Assembly (NCBI GenBank): GCA_033813475.1
Contig: JAPXRP010000094.1
Location: 1-16,596, forward strand
Source of the DNA: JAAYBR01 sp033813475
Lineage (GTDB): Bacteria; Hydrogenedentota; Hydrogenedentia; Hydrogenedentales; CAITNO01
Length of the DNA: 16,596 bases
Reading direction: 5' to 3'
Below, in pieces: positions 7,033-14,438 of the stretch. The notes below the pieces were generated by a model. It saw only the letters and a list, made by a program, of their open reading frames with translations, had not been told where the DNA came from and made no database searches. The translations under genes and the position numbers were made by a program. How positions within the stretch are numbered: position 1 is the stretch's first letter; every line of letters starts with the position of its first letter.

Positions 7033-7062
7033 ATTGTGGTCCGCGCCGGACGGGCAATGCAA
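7033..7062 (-). promoter_or_regulatory. Weak putative promoter of the rhamnosidase gene
   Basis: On the minus strand TTGCAT (7062-7057) and CACAAT (7038-7033) are 18 bases apart, each a partial match. Transcription would begin near 7026, about 35 bases before the chosen start. A TTGACA at 7019-7014 has no matching -10 in reach. Confidence 0.3.
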
Positions 7063-7109
7063 GCGGGGCGGGCGGGGGGAGCGCGGACCCGTCACGGACG
7101 GACACGGAT

Positions 7110-7208
7110 ATGGACAAGATGGACCCTATGGACGGGATGGACAGAGTGGACGGGGGAATAAGCCGGCATTTTCCGTCCATAGTGTCCATGCCGTCCATGC
7201 CGTCCATC
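7110..7208. repeat. Inverted repeat of ATGGAC-nnn / GTCCAT-nnn units
   Basis: The left arm (7110-7153) holds ATGGACAAG, ATGGACCCT, ATGGACGGG, ATGGACAGA and GTGGACGG. The right arm (about 7173-7208) holds four GTCCAT units, also 9 bases apart. The short loop contains GGGGAATAAGCCGGCATTTTCC, which resembles the loop start after GTGGACGGGG at 1970-1990. Here the core is mostly ATGGAC on the left and GTCCAT on the right, whereas the locus at 1943-2068 has GTGGAC and GTCCAC; the change is compensated in the opposite arm. It lies between the rhamnosidase promoter and tRNA-Val. Confidence 0.82.
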
Positions 7209-7289
7209 GTGTGGCGCGGAAGCGCGGCACGCGCGATGCGCCCGGGGGCTGTGGCGTCCTTCCCGCGCCTTCCGCACGGGTCCCTGAAG

Positions 7290-7319
7290 TTGCACGGTTT
7301 CGGGGGCGTGTGGTACGAT
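7290..7319 (+). promoter_or_regulatory. Promoter of tRNA-Val
   Basis: TTGCAC (7290-7295) lies 18 bases before TACGAT (7314-7319), and TGG at 7311-7313 makes it an extended -10. The tRNA begins 12 bases after the -10. The downstream mgtE gene has no clear promoter of its own and may be read from here. Confidence 0.55.
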
Positions 7320-7330
7320 AACGGCGGTTG

Positions 7331-7407
7331 GGGCGGTTAGCTCAGTTGGTTAGAGCGCTGCTTTCACACGGCAGAGGCCACTGGTTCGAGTCCAGTACCG
7401 CCCACCA
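7331..7407 (+). tRNA. tRNA-Val(CAC)
   Basis: A class I cloverleaf with perfect acceptor stem GGGCGGT/ACCGCCC (7331-7337 with 7397-7403). The D-stem is GCTC/GAGC. The anticodon stem CTGCT/GGCAG holds loop TTCACAC with anticodon CAC (7365-7367), reading GUG valine codons. The T-loop is TTCGAGT, the discriminator A, and CCA is encoded (7405-7407). Confidence 0.96.
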
Positions 7408-7571
7408 TTTTCTTGCCTTTTTTCCAGGCCTTTGGGGCGGCGCGCGGCCCGATTCTCTTCCGGCGTCCGGCGTCCCGCTGAAACAAGCTGCAAGCGCGGC
7501 CGGACCCTTTGCGTCTTCGGGGGCCTCTGGGGCTTCGGCCCGCGCCGATGCACTCCAAAGGGAGGCGCGAC

Positions 7572-8948
7572 ATGGCCGAGCCCGAGCTGAGGATTCAGAC
7601 TCCCTGGGAGGAAATCCGCGACTGCATCGGGCGGAACGACGCGTCCGGCCTGGCGGAGACCCTCGACCGCATCCCCTCGAGCGACGTGGCGCGCGCTTTG
7701 GCGCGCCTGGACGACGAGGAGCGGATGCGGGTCTTCCAGATGCTGGACCCGGAGGACGCGGCGGACGTCATTGAGGAGCTGGAGGACTCGCAGGGCGCGG
7801 ACATTCTGGAGGACCTGTCGGCGGAGGAGGCGGCGCCCATCCTGGACGCGATGGAGAGCGACCGGCGCGCGGACATCGTGGGGGAGCTGGAGGAGGAGGA
7901 CGCCGAGGAAATCCTGAGCCGCATGGACCCGGAGGAGGCCCAGGACGTGCGCGAGCTCCTTCAGTATGACGAGGAGAGCGCGGGCGGCGTCATGATGACG
8001 GAGTACCTTTCGTACGCGGGGGACACGGAGGTGGGCCGGGTGCTGCGGGAGGTGCGCGAGCAGACGGACGCGGGGGACGAGGTGGGCCTGCCCTACGCGT
8101 ACATCCTCTCGGAGAGCGGCAAGCTGGCCGGGGTGCTCTCGCTGCGGGAGGCGCTGATGGCGCCCGCCACGAAGCGCGTCAAAGACCTGATGATCCCGAA
8201 CCCGGTGTATGTGTTCACGGACACGGGCCTGCCGGAGCTGGACGACATTTTCGAGCGCTACCCCTTCTGGGCGCTGCCCGTGACGGACGAGCACGGGGTG
8301 CTGCAGGGGGTGGTGCGGCGGGTGGACCTGGAGGAGGCCTGGAGCGAGGCGCAGGGCCGCAGCTTCCTGCGGTTCAGCGGCATCGTGAGCGGCGACGAGC
8401 TGCGGTCCATGCCCCTGTGGGAGCGGACCCGGCGGCGGCTCTCCTGGCTGTTCGTCAACCTGCTCCTGAGCGGGGTGGCGGCGAGCGTGGTGCTGGCCTA
8501 CCAGAAGACCATTGACAGCGTGTTCCTGCTGGTCTTCTTCATGCCGGTCATCGCGAACATCAGCGGGTGCAACGGGAACCAGGCGGTGGCGGTGAGCATC
8601 CGCGAGCTGACGCTGGGCCTGATCAAGCCCGAGGACTTCTTCCATGTGTGGATGAAGGAGATTTTTGTCGGCGTCATCAACGGCGCGGCCCTGGGCGCGG
8701 TGCTGGGGGTGGTGGCGGTGGTCTTCGGCGGGGGCTCTCCCATGCTGGGGCTGGTCGTCGCGCTGGCCTTCTTCCTCAACATTATCGTGGCCGTGTCGCT
8801 GGGCGGCCTGATCCCCCTGCTGCTGAGCCGGTTCAAGATTGACCCGGCCCTGGGCGCGCCGCCGATCCTCACGACGATCACGGACATGTGCGGGTTCATG
8901 CTGGTGCTCGGCCTCGCAAGCATCGCCCTTGCAACGGGCCTCCTGTAG
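7572..8948 (+). CDS. mgtE: MgtE-family magnesium transporter
   Basis: The 458-residue protein has the full MgtE layout. An acidic N-terminal helical-repeat domain (about 25-135, rich in EEL/DPEDAADV motifs) is followed by SAGGVM (136-141) and a CBS-domain pair (about 142-260) that senses Mg2+. The C-terminal membrane domain has about five helices (292-312, 316-333, 362-386, 390-414, 433-457). The conserved patch after helix 2 reads PVIANISGCNGNQA (325-338), and Asp438 in TTITDMCGF corresponds to the pore Asp of Thermus MgtE. It acts as a homodimeric inner-membrane Mg2+ channel that closes when the cytoplasmic domains bind Mg2+. GGGAGG (7560-7565) six bases before ATG fixes the start; the open frame back to 7509 has no ribosome site. 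It lies 164 bp after tRNA-Val and 40 bp before the GH29-like gene. Confidence 0.94.
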   Translation: MAEPELRIQTPWEEIRDCIGRNDASGLAETLDRIPSSDVARALARLDDEERMRVFQMLDPEDAADVIEELEDSQGADILEDLSAEEAAPILDAMESDRRADIVGELEEEDAEEILSRMDPEEAQDVRELLQYDEESAGGVMMTEYLSYAGDTEVGRVLREVREQTDAGDEVGLPYAYILSESGKLAGVLSLREALMAPATKRVKDLMIPNPVYVFTDTGLPELDDIFERYPFWALPVTDEHGVLQGVVRRVDLEEAWSEAQGRSFLRFSGIVSGDELRSMPLWERTRRRLSWLFVNLLLSGVAASVVLAYQKTIDSVFLLVFFMPVIANISGCNGNQAVAVSIRELTLGLIKPEDFFHVWMKEIFVGVINGAALGAVLGVVAVVFGGGSPMLGLVVALAFFLNIIVAVSLGGLIPLLLSRFKIDPALGAPPILTTITDMCGFMLVLGLASIALATGLL

Positions 8949-8988
8949 GCGTATCCTTCCGGAAAACACCGACCCGGAGGATTTTCCC

Positions 8989-10434
8989 ATGCGCCGTTCC
9001 GCCGCCCTGCTTCTTCTCCTGGCAGCCCTCCCCGCCTCCGCGCAGGACCCCTCCCCCGGAAGGGCCGCGCGCACCGAATGGTTCCGCGACGCGGGCTTCG
9101 GCATCTTCGTCCACTACCTCGCGGGCATCCAGAACAACGCGGACTCCGTGCTGAGCCTGGGAGAAGAGACCGACTGGGACGCGTGCGTGCGCGCCTTCGA
9201 CACGGAGCGTTTCGCCGCCGCCGCCGCGGAGGCGGGCGCGGGCTATGTCATCTTCACGGTGATGCAGGTGTCGCGGTTCATGATCGCGCCGAACGCGACC
9301 TTTGACCGGATTTCGGGATACCAGCCCGGGGAGGCCTGCGCCACGCGCGACCTGATCGCGGACCTGGCGGCGTCGCTGGGCAGGCGGAACATCCGCCTGA
9401 TGCTCTACTACACCGGCGACGGCCCCCGGGCCGACGAAAAGGCGGGCCCCGCCTTCGGGTGCGGCGAGAAGCCGGGCATGGATTTCGTCAAGAAGTGGGC
9501 GGACGTCTTCCGCGAGTACGGGGAGCGCTACGGCGACCAGGTGGCCGGGGTGTGGACCGACGGCTGCTACGAGTGGCTGGGCTACGACGAGGAGCGGCTG
9601 GCCGTGCTGGCGGAGGGGCTGCGGGCGGGGCATCCGGACCGGATCATCGCGTTCAACCCGGGGGTGGACCCGGTCATCCGCGCGTACAGCGCCCACGAGG
9701 ACTTCACCTGCGGGGAGCAGAACCGCTTCTACGAGATACCGGCGTCGCGCTTCCTCGGCGGGGAGCAGTGGCACATCCTCTCGTTCCTCAGCGGCACCTG
9801 GTGGGGCGAGCCGGGGCTGGGCTACAAGAAGGCGGAGTTCGTGGACTATGTCCGCCAGGTCACGGAGCGGGGGGGCGTGGTGTCGGTGGACGTGGCGCTC
9901 TTCCGCGACGGGTCGCTGGACAAGTCGCAGGTGGAGATGCTCAAGGCGGTCCGGAAGGCCCTGAACGAGCCGGCGCCCGCCGCCGCCCCCGTGCCGCCGG
10001 GCAACCTCGCGTGGCGGCGGCAGTCGCGGCTGTTGTCACTGGACGGCGCCCGGCTGCTGGGGCCAAGCTGCGAGACGCAGTTCGCCCGGCTGGGCGTGGA
10101 CGGCAACCCGGAGACCTGCGCCCAGGCCGGCGGCGAGTACGCGTGGACCTATGAGGCGGACCTGGTGGACACGGCGGCCGTCCGGCGGGTGCGCGTGACC
10201 TTTCCGAAAAGCGGCCACCCGACGGTCTGCGAGGTGCGCGTGTCCGCCGACGGACAGGGCTGGGAAACCGTGCGCCGAGTCGAAAACCACGACGGCGAAC
10301 CCCTGGAGATCGCGCTGGACACTCCCAGGCAGACCCGGTATGTGCGCGTGTGCGCGGAGAAGCCCGACGGCCCCGGCCAGCCCGGCGGCCAGATGGCCGT
10401 GGCCGAGCTGGAAGTCTACGCGGACGGATCTTAA
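8989..10434 (+). CDS. Secreted GH29-like (alpha-L-fucosidase-like) protein with C-terminal F5/8-type domain
   Basis: The 481-residue protein has a Sec signal peptide (LLLLLAALPASAQ, cleavage after about residue 19). The N-terminal barrel domain opens with WFRDAGFGIFVHY (31-43), matching the GH29 start motif, and has GVWTDG (187-192), where Asp191 aligns with the GH29 nucleophile. The stretch that is normally KHHDGF in fucosidases reads TVMQVSRFM (90-98), so the fucose-contacting His pair is absent. After an Ala/Pro linker (328-337), residues about 340-481 resemble a discoidin (F5/8 type C, CBM32-like) sugar-binding domain. GGAGG (8976-8980) supports the start. It is 40 bp after mgtE on the same strand and may be co-transcribed. 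Retaining glycoside hydrolase activity is plausible, but the substrate is probably not a simple fucoside. Confidence 0.75.
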   Translation: MRRSAALLLLLAALPASAQDPSPGRAARTEWFRDAGFGIFVHYLAGIQNNADSVLSLGEETDWDACVRAFDTERFAAAAAEAGAGYVIFTVMQVSRFMIAPNATFDRISGYQPGEACATRDLIADLAASLGRRNIRLMLYYTGDGPRADEKAGPAFGCGEKPGMDFVKKWADVFREYGERYGDQVAGVWTDGCYEWLGYDEERLAVLAEGLRAGHPDRIIAFNPGVDPVIRAYSAHEDFTCGEQNRFYEIPASRFLGGEQWHILSFLSGTWWGEPGLGYKKAEFVDYVRQVTERGGVVSVDVALFRDGSLDKSQVEMLKAVRKALNEPAPAAAPVPPGNLAWRRQSRLLSLDGARLLGPSCETQFARLGVDGNPETCAQAGGEYAWTYEADLVDTAAVRRVRVTFPKSGHPTVCEVRVSADGQGWETVRRVENHDGEPLEIALDTPRQTRYVRVCAEKPDGPGQPGGQMAVAELEVYADGS

Positions 10435-10476
10435 CGCAAAGACGCGGAGGCGCGGAAAACGCGGAGCCTCGTTGCG
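10435..10476. repeat. CGCAAAG / CGCGGAG short-unit repeat
   Basis: Units CGCAAAGA, CGCGGAGG, CGCGGAAAA and CGCGGAGCC follow each other at 8-9 base steps directly after the stop codon of the GH29-like gene. CGCAA at the left end (10435-10439) is matched by TTGCG (10472-10476), giving a weak inverted pair. The units match those at 376-402. Confidence 0.6.
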
Positions 10477-10506
10477 TTGATGATTCCCCCGCAGTCCTCC
10501 AGACGC

Positions 10507-10536
10507 TGGACAAGTGCCCGATGGTTCTCCTATAGT
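10507..10536 (+). promoter_or_regulatory. Sigma70-type promoter of the trypsin-fold protein gene
   Basis: TGGACA (10507-10512) and TATAGT (10531-10536), each five of six consensus, are separated by 18 bases. Transcription would start near 10543, so the upstream in-frame ATG at 10514 would lie outside the mRNA. This decides the start at 10580. Confidence 0.65.
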
Positions 10537-10579
10537 ACCCGCGTCCGGAATCGGCCGGAACCCACAGAAGGAATTTCCC

Positions 10580-11350
10580 ATGGCCCCCAGCCTCCGCCCC
10601 GCAGCTTTCTTTTTCGTGTTCCTTGCGTTTGCCGCCTGCCTGGCGCCCCTGGCGGCCCCGGCGGACGAGCTTGCGGAGAAGGGGCGCAAGGTGTTTGAGT
10701 CCAGCAAGGCCGCGGTGGTGACGGTTAAGATCGCCAGCAGCATCTCCTTCGGCGGTCAGGACCGGGAGCGGGAGGCGGAGGCGAACGCGGTGGTGATCGC
10801 CGGGGACGGGCTGGCGGTGCTGTCGCTGTCGGCGGTGGACCCGACCTCCATCCTGGCGATGATGGGCGAGGAGATGGACGGCACCACGAGCAAGCTGGTG
10901 TCGCTGAAGATGGTGTACGGGGACAGTTCGGAGCATGACGCGGAGCTGGTGCTTCGGGACAAGGACCTGGACCTGGGCTTCATCCGCCCGGTGGAGAGGC
11001 CGGCGGAGGCGCTTCCCTTCATCAACCCGGAGACGGCGGCGGTGCCCGCCATTCTCGACCCGGTGGTGGTGGTGGGGCAGATGGGGCCCGTGGCCCAGCG
11101 GGCGCACACTTCATTTGTGGAGCGCATTGAGGGAATGGTGGAGAAGCCCCGGCCCTTCTATTTCATGGGGACGCACCGGTCGGACAGCGTGCTGTGCTCG
11201 CCGGTGTTCACGCTGGACGGCGGGCTGGTGGGCGTGGGGACGCTGCGGATTCAAAAGGGCGGCACCACCGGCGGGGACAGCATGGTGGTGGTCATTCCGA
11301 CGGCGCAGGTGCGGGAGCTTCTTGCCCAGGTTCCCCCGCGGGCGGAGTGA
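10580..11350 (+). CDS. Secreted trypsin-fold protein lacking catalytic His and Ser (pseudo-HtrA-like)
   Basis: The 256-residue protein has an N-terminal signal (about 1-28). A Cys at 20 in FAAC is a poor lipobox, so Sec cleavage near LAAPA is preferred. The body follows the pattern of trypsin-like HtrA/Do domains: SSKAAVVTVK (41-50), AVVIAGDGLAVLSLSAVDP (70-88), a strand pair with RDKDLDLGFIRP (126-137), and DSVLCSPVFTLDGGLVGV (202-219). In active HtrA proteins the second motif carries the catalytic His (TNxHV) and the last reads GNSGGP. Here the His position is Ala or Ser and the Ser position is Leu; only the Asp equivalent (129 or 131) remains. A non-proteolytic binding or chaperone role is inferred. 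No PDZ domain is present. AGAAGGAA (10566-10573) fits the start. Its 3' end overlaps the convergent RND permease gene by 59 bases. Confidence 0.65.
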   Translation: MAPSLRPAAFFFVFLAFAACLAPLAAPADELAEKGRKVFESSKAAVVTVKIASSISFGGQDREREAEANAVVIAGDGLAVLSLSAVDPTSILAMMGEEMDGTTSKLVSLKMVYGDSSEHDAELVLRDKDLDLGFIRPVERPAEALPFINPETAAVPAILDPVVVVGQMGPVAQRAHTSFVERIEGMVEKPRPFYFMGTHRSDSVLCSPVFTLDGGLVGVGTLRIQKGGTTGGDSMVVVIPTAQVRELLAQVPPRAE

Positions 11351-14300
11351 CGTCCGGCCCCGAAGCGCCGCCGCGTTTCTTCCTGCGGGTGAAGAAGTCG
11401 TAGACGATGGGGATCACCAGCAGGGTGAGGACGGCGGAGATGGCAATGCCGCCGACAGAGGCGACGCCGAGGGGGACGCGCGGCTCCGAGCCGATGCCCC
11501 GGTCCAGTGCCAGGGGCAGCATGCCGAGGATGGCCGCGGCGGTGATCATGACAATGGGCCGGAACTGGTCGCGGCAGGCGGTGATCATGGCGTCATGGGA
11601 GGACATGCCTTTCCCCCGGTACTGCTCCACCGAGTCCATGATCAGGATGGCGTTGTTCACCACGATGCCGATGAGCATCACGAAGCCCAGCATGACCATC
11701 ATGTTGATGGCGAGTCCGGCCATCCACAGGGCCCACACCACGCCGACGAAGCCGAGGGGCAGCGTGAGCAGGATGATGAAGGGCCGGAAGAAGGACTCAA
11801 GGATGGCGGCCAGGGTCAGATAGACGAGGATGAGGGCGATGAGGCCCGCCTCGGCGAAGGCGGCGTTGCCCTCCTGCATGACCTCGTACTGCCCCGGGAA
11901 GAACAGCGCGTAGCCGGCGGGGAGCGGTATCTCGGTGGCGAAGAGCGCCTTGATGTCGTCCACGGCCTCCCCGAGCGGCTTGTCCGGCGAGTTGTTCACG
12001 AACACCTTGGAGATGCGCATCTTGTTCTTGCGCAGCACCTGGATCGGCGCCAGGCGCTCGGTGACCTCGCCCACCGTCGAGAGGAGCAGCGGACTGCCCG
12101 GGGGGCCGGGCAGCAGGAACTGCCCCACCTGCTCCTTTCCCTCCTCCTCGGCCAGCTTCACCACGATGTCGTAGTTTCGGCCGTCCTTCTTGTAGACGGC
12201 GGAGGTGAGGCCCTCCAGGTTGGCGCGGAGCGCCATGCCCACACCCACGGCCGGCATGCCCAGGTCGGACAGCACCTCGCGCTTCGGCGTCACGCGCAGC
12301 TCGGGCTTGCCAATCCGGACACTCGTGTCCACGTCGTCGAAACCGTCCCGGCCGCGGAGGGTCTTCTCCAGGCGGAGGGCCAGGCCGTCGAGCACGGCGA
12401 GGTCCTCGCCGGCGATCTCCACTTCGATCTTGGCGGACTGCCCGCCGACGGTGCTGGGGGTGGACACGGTGACGATCGCATCCGCGTACCCCTCCAGGCT
12501 CCTGCGGGCCGTCGCCACCAGCTCGTCGCCCGTCTCCGCGCGCTCCGTCCGCTGCGGAAAGACCAGGGTCACCTGTGCGAGATAGACGCCCTCGCTGGCC
12601 TGGCCGAGCACGCCCTCGACCTTGCCGATGGTGGTGACCATGTGCTTCAGCCCGGGCAGCCCCGCCAGCCGCTCCTTGACCTCCTCGACCCGCGCGGTGG
12701 TCTTTTCGAGGTCGTAGCTGGTCGGGTACTCAAGCTTCACGGAGACCTTTCCGCGGTCGGAGTCGGGGAAAAAGGCGAATCCCAGCCCGGCGGCAAGCCC
12801 CAGGGAGTGCCAGAGCAGGAAGACGCAGAAGGCCATGAAGGCCAGGGCGGCCAGCCGGTTCTTTTCGAAGAACCGGAGCAGCCGGATAAACCCCTCCGTC
12901 ACGGCGTCCAGCGCGCCGTTGAACAGGCGGTCCATGCTCACGAGAAGGCCGCCCGCCCCCTCGGGGACGGGCTTGAGGAGCTTGGCGCAGAGGATGGGGG
13001 TGAGGGTGAAGGAGATGAACAGGGAGACGACGGTCATGATCACCATGGAAAGGGCGAAGGGGGCGAAGAAGAATCCGACCATGGACTTCATGACGACGAT
13101 GGGGAAAAGCACGACGACGTTGGTGCCCGCGCTGGCGAGCACGGCGATGCCGACCTCGCCCGCGCCGATCCGGGCCGCCTTGACGGGGTCCCCGGTCTCC
13201 TGCAGCCGGGTGAGAATGCTCTCCAAGACCACGATGGAGTTGGTCACGAGGATGCCCACGGAAAGCCCGATGGACATGAGGGTGGGCATGTTGAGCGAGT
13301 AGCCGACCATCGTCATGAAGAAGAGCCCGATGACGATGGTCAGGGGCATGGTGATCGCCACGATGATGGTGGAACGGACGTTGTAGAGGAACAGGAACAG
13401 GATGAGGGCGGTCAGGAGGACGCCCTGGAGGATGTTGGACGTGGCGCTGTCCACGGACGCCTGGATGAAGGTGCCGTCGTCCTCCACCCAGTCCAGGCGC
13501 ATGCCGCCGGGGAGGCCCGCCCGCAGCCGCTCCAGCGCGCCGCGGACGGCGTTGACGACCTCGACCGCGTTGGCGTCGGCCTTCTTGACCACCTTCACGA
13601 CGATGGCCGGCTTCCCGTCAATGTCCGCGGTCTGGCGCAGCTCCTCCGTCGTCATCCCCACCTCGGCCACGTCGCGCAGATAGGTGCGGATGCCGTTCTC
13701 GTTGGCGATTTCGAGCCCGCCCAGGGCGGCCATGTCCTCGTATTCCGCGTCAAACTTGACGGAATACTCCATTCCCTTCTCGCGGACGCGGCCCGACGGC
13801 ACGGTCTTGACGCCCTTCTGCACCGCCTCGACGACGCTCATGCTGGTGAGCCCGCGGGCGGCCAGCTTGTCCCGGTCGAGGGTCACGTGGACCTCGCGCT
13901 TCGCGCCGCCGACCAGCTCCACCGTGGCCACGCCCGGCAGGGTGGCGAGGCGGTCGCGCAGCAGGTTGTCCGCAAAATCGAACAGCTCCTCCACCGGCGC
14001 GTCGCCGGAAAGCGTGAGGGTCACGACGGGCAGGGCGTTGATGTCAAACTTCAGGACTTTCGGCTTCTCGCAGCCCTCCGGGAGGTCCACGAGGATCAGG
14101 TCCAGCTTGGACCGCACATCGTTGGCCGCCACGTCCACGTCCACGCCCATCTGGAACTCGATGAGGGTCTGGCAGACGTTCTCCATGGCCACGGAGTTGA
14201 TATGCTTGACGCCGTCAATGGAGACCACGGCGTCCTCGACGCGCTTGGCGATGTCCACCTCGATGTCGGACGGGCTCCCGCCGGGATACACCGTGAGCAC

Positions 14301-14438
14301 GCTGATGTAGGGGAAGTCCACCTTGGGCATGAACTCGAGCCGGATGGTCCGGTAGGCGTTGAACCCCAGGATGGCCAGCGCGATAAGCAGGGCCGACATG
14401 GCCACAGGCCGGCGTATGGAGGCGTTTGATAGGAACAT
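11292..14438 (-). CDS. RND efflux transporter permease (AcrB-like, HAE1 type)
   Basis: The 1048-residue protein has the RND plan: N-terminal MFLSNASIRRPVAM and first helix (about 12-30), a large periplasmic loop, a helix bundle from about 335, a second periplasmic domain, and a C-terminal helix bundle ending near FFTRRKKR. RND pumps trade protons for substrate expelled through a membrane-fusion protein and a TolC-type channel. Where AcrB has the TM4 Asp407-Asp408 pair, this protein has Thr399-Asn400 (GILVTNSIVVLES). Where AcrB has TM10 Lys940, it has Asn928 (GIVVNNAIL). The gene starts inside the stop codon of the fusion-protein gene (TAATG). Its Pro/Ala-rich tail (about 17 residues after RGGASGPDV) overlaps the convergent trypsin-fold gene. 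The class is certain; substrate is unknown. Confidence 0.93.
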   Translation of the reverse strand: MFLSNASIRRPVAMSALLIALAILGFNAYRTIRLEFMPKVDFPYISVLTVYPGGSPSDIEVDIAKRVEDAVVSIDGVKHINSVAMENVCQTLIEFQMGVDVDVAANDVRSKLDLILVDLPEGCEKPKVLKFDINALPVVTLTLSGDAPVEELFDFADNLLRDRLATLPGVATVELVGGAKREVHVTLDRDKLAARGLTSMSVVEAVQKGVKTVPSGRVREKGMEYSVKFDAEYEDMAALGGLEIANENGIRTYLRDVAEVGMTTEELRQTADIDGKPAIVVKVVKKADANAVEVVNAVRGALERLRAGLPGGMRLDWVEDDGTFIQASVDSATSNILQGVLLTALILFLFLYNVRSTIIVAITMPLTIVIGLFFMTMVGYSLNMPTLMSIGLSVGILVTNSIVVLESILTRLQETGDPVKAARIGAGEVGIAVLASAGTNVVVLFPIVVMKSMVGFFFAPFALSMVIMTVVSLFISFTLTPILCAKLLKPVPEGAGGLLVSMDRLFNGALDAVTEGFIRLLRFFEKNRLAALAFMAFCVFLLWHSLGLAAGLGFAFFPDSDRGKVSVKLEYPTSYDLEKTTARVEEVKERLAGLPGLKHMVTTIGKVEGVLGQASEGVYLAQVTLVFPQRTERAETGDELVATARRSLEGYADAIVTVSTPSTVGGQSAKIEVEIAGEDLAVLDGLALRLEKTLRGRDGFDDVDTSVRIGKPELRVTPKREVLSDLGMPAVGVGMALRANLEGLTSAVYKKDGRNYDIVVKLAEEEGKEQVGQFLLPGPPGSPLLLSTVGEVTERLAPIQVLRKNKMRISKVFVNNSPDKPLGEAVDDIKALFATEIPLPAGYALFFPGQYEVMQEGNAAFAEAGLIALILVYLTLAAILESFFRPFIILLTLPLGFVGVVWALWMAGLAINMMVMLGFVMLIGIVVNNAILIMDSVEQYRGKGMSSHDAMITACRDQFRPIVMITAAAILGMLPLALDRGIGSEPRVPLGVASVGGIAISAVLTLLVIPIVYDFFTRRKKRGGASGPDVTPPAGEPGQEAPAPAPSE

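Noticed and set aside
7408..7571. Magnesium riboswitch (M-box) before mgtE
   Set aside because: The leader is long enough, but I could not find the conserved M-box sequence blocks or a clear terminator hairpin. An Rfam search would decide.
10935..14429. A very long open frame (over 1,100 codons) on the plus strand
   Set aside because: It is antisense to the RND permease, whose protein is clearly recognisable. The plus-strand product is a low-complexity His/Asp/Gly/Arg-rich sequence, a normal effect of high GC at third positions.
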